NCBI GenBank assembly: GCA_021521415.1
Contig: JAIQDT010000225.1
Span: 62,001-126,000, forward strand
Length of the DNA stretch: 64,000 bases
DNA from: Bidens hawaiensis
Lineage: Eukaryota > Streptophyta > Magnoliopsida > Asterales > Asteraceae
Direction: 5' to 3'
The notes under the pieces are model-generated. The model saw only the letters and a list, made by a program, of their open reading frames with translations, ran no database searches and was not told the origin of the DNA. Below are positions 62,055-64,000 of the stretch, one piece after another (the stretch's first letter is position 1; the number at the start of each line of letters is the position of its first letter). The position numbers were made by a program, and so were the translations under genes.

Positions 62055-62374
62055 ATAATCGAAGATGCGCTAAAGGTACAAAAGCGGTTGAATCTCACAA
62101 ACTATATATAAAAGAAAGAAAGTACAAATGCAAATGCTAACTAGCATGATTATAAAGTTGGTTTTAATTATTAGATATTCTATTATATACTTTTATTAAT
62201 ATAAGGTATTTTAATTTTTAACTTTAACAATTCAATGGTTTATTATTATATATTATTTTAATTACGAGGTTAATACTAAGTTTGAATATTATGATGTTTA
62301 CAGAATTTTGGTGTTAACAGCGTATTATATTTTGAACGAACGAGTTGGTTCGCGAATTTTAAAGGTTACAATGA

Positions 62375-62418
<44 letters not shown>

Positions 62419-62556
62419 ATAGAGTAAGTTTATAATAATAAGTAAATTTTTCTTAAGAAGTGTAAAAAAGTGTGTTTTCACCATTAGATATAATAAAAAC
62501 ATTGCACAATAAACATACAGCAACTAAAATAATACACACCGCACAATAAACACACT

Positions 62557-62595
62557 GTCAATATATATATATATATATGTATGTATGTATGTATG

Positions 62596-62626
<31 letters not shown>

Positions 62627-62627
62627 A
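62557..62627. repeat. AT / GTAT microsatellite
   Basis: Compound run of AT units and GTAT units. Another AT run lies at about 62378-62410 and an AC run at about 62747-62768, all within the Gypsy LTR. Confidence 0.9.
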
Positions 62628-63291
62628 ATCTACGAGTTTTAACGAGCGTTGTTGGGTTTTGGAAGATCGAACGGGGGGATGGGTTGGGATTATTATTATT
62701 ATTACATTATATTTTAAATTCATTTTTAAACTTTAGCCCCCTGAACTTTACACACACACACACACACATATATAGATTGATTTTTAACATTATTTACACA
62801 ATGAACCTTTGTAACAACTCAGATTTTTTAATTTATTATTTTATTAACCATTACCCGGCCCGTTTCATGTTCGGGAAATTTTGTGATTTGTTTATATGCT
62901 ATGGTTAAATTGCTTATATCAAAGGAAAATTTTGCATTTTTCTTTATTTATTATATATTATAATCGTAGTGTCTTAAACTTATGTTTTACTCACTCAACA
63001 TGTGTTGTTGACAAACCTTTCTATTTTATACGCATATTCGGGTTATTATTTGAACTAGTTGCAAGATTTGGTGAAGACTTAGTTAAGAGTTTAAGTTATA
63101 AAAAATATAACCTAGACTAAGATTTGTATTCATTGTTTGTTTAATGAGTTGTACTTTGTATTTGAACTTATTTGAATATTTAATTAAATTAAATAGATAT
63201 TGTCACATTTAAATTATTGCATGATAGTACCTTGAGAGCTGTGAGCAATCAGCTCATGCCTGACATTTCCGCCTTAGGTTGGGGTGTGACA

Positions 63292-64000
63292 TATTGGTAT
63301 TATAGCCGAAGGTTTAAGATAGATCGTTAGTGGTGCCTTAGTAACATGTTTAGGTGCCTATTACGTGCTTATCTGTTTGTCTTATGTGTTCAAATTAATT
63401 GTTTACAGATTTATTAGATAATTGTTTAATTGTTGTTTATTATTATATTGTCATGCACACACTAGTAACATGCTTAGGTGCCTATTACGTGCTTATCTGT
63501 TTGTCTTATGTGTTCAAATTAATTGTTTACAGATTTCTTAGATAATTGTTTAATTGTTGTTTATTATTATATTGTCATGCACACACGCACAACTCCGAGG
63601 CTATGCCTCAACCTTCAAAGATAATTTTCTTAAATATTTTACATCAAGTAGATTGGTTTTATTTTTGGGAAATTTCTTAAGAATTCCCTAGTTTTGTTTT
63701 CACTCCTTCACCTTAAGGCTAGGCAGTATGACAAGTTCCTCTAGACCAAAGCGGAACACAACTATCATACAACCGAAACCTTAGGTTGATTTTAAACCAT
63801 ATTCACGGTGGTTCGTGGCTAAATTCGGAAAATTTTGATTATTGTGTTTTGTTATTTAATTGGTTATTTGGGTGAAAAATCCATGGTATCCATGGGCACT
63901 CCTACTATCCATTCCTCATCTTGTTTTGAAGGTAGTTTTTGTTGGAGTTAATCATACGTGGTGGTTTATGGAATGCTCCAACTACTCATATTTTTCTCTC
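63292..64000 (+). mobile_element. Start of Gypsy internal region
   Basis: The PBS-like sequence begins at 63295. No ORF is recognised before the window ends; gag should lie further right if the element is complete. It contains a 124-bp tandem duplication (63339-63586). Confidence 0.5.
63339..63586. repeat. 124-bp tandem duplication
   Basis: Copies 63339-63462 and 63463-63586, both beginning TAGTAACATG and ending GCACACAC, differ at only a few positions. It is in the leader of the Gypsy element. Confidence 0.92.

Larger units (their letters stand above)
60956..63291 (+). repeat. Gypsy chromovirus-type 5' LTR, + strand
   Basis: Starts TGTAACGCCCCGGCTTAAG and ends TTGGGGTGTGACA. It is followed at once by TATTGGTATTATAGCCGAAG, a mutated form of the TGGTATCAGAGCC PBS. 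Without the nested solo LTR it would be about 1.9 kb. The internal region continues past the window, so no coding proof is available. Confidence 0.75.

Noticed and set aside
63850..64000. Start of a Harbinger-like MITE (GGGCACTCCTACTATCC)
   Set aside because: Only one possible terminus is inside the window and no target duplication can be tested.

Overview
The window looks like nuclear DNA of a eudicot plant, probably Asteraceae. That is my impression from intron style, AT-rich intergenic DNA and the kinds of LTR retrotransposon present; it is not proved by the sequence. Only one convincing host gene is present: a ten-exon TraB-domain gene on the + strand (5940-11471). Most of the rest is nested transposable elements.

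Layout. 1-2419 is a chromovirus-like LTR on the - strand with internal tandem repeats. 2413-4778 is a second Gypsy-type LTR-like block. 4779-5939 is intergenic. 5940-11471 is the TraB gene. 11472-14969 is intergenic and holds a hAT-type MITE (13789-14360) with an 8-bp target duplication. 14975-31278 is Copia element A on the - strand (16.3 kb, two 1224-bp LTRs, target duplication gtatg). 31284-33703 is degenerate intergenic repeat. From 33704 onwards is an older, decayed Copia element C on the + strand; its 5' LTR, PBS and gag are interrupted by a second hAT-type MITE (35174-35631) and then, inside gag, by Copia element B (37753-55988, - strand, 18.2 kb, target duplication gttga). Element C resumes at 55994 and its pol runs to about 60540, with no 3' LTR seen. 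60956-63291 is a 5' LTR of a + strand Gypsy chromovirus, split by a 426-bp solo LTR (61629-62054, target duplication ataat). The Gypsy element runs off the right edge.

Elements A and B belong to one family and resemble the Sirevirus (SIRE/Maximus) branch of Ty1/copia. In transcription order each has LTR, iMet PBS, gag with one CCHC knuckle, protease-integrase-RT-RNase H, a spacer of about 4 kb, a third large ORF (ORF3, about 1,400 codons), a polypurine tract and LTR. Every coding region in both copies carries stops and frameshifts, so neither is a working copy.

Three points stand out. (1) ORF3 looks like a self-contained gene: a TATA box, a pyrimidine-rich leader with a telo-box, a 5'-UTR intron with GT-AG ends, and the ATG two bases after the acceptor. 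The GT-AG ends are kept in both copies. (2) The spacer upstream of that promoter and the U3 part of the LTR share dozens of copies of one short CG-containing motif (roughly TTRCYCGR). (3) Between gag and protease, B carries 1926 bp with GT-AG ends, a branch-point-like CTAAT and a pyrimidine tract. A lacks this segment at the same place, as if A were copied from a spliced RNA. Element C has the same landmarks. The unspliced form would give a Gag with a coiled-coil extension and a stop; the spliced form would give Gag-Pol.
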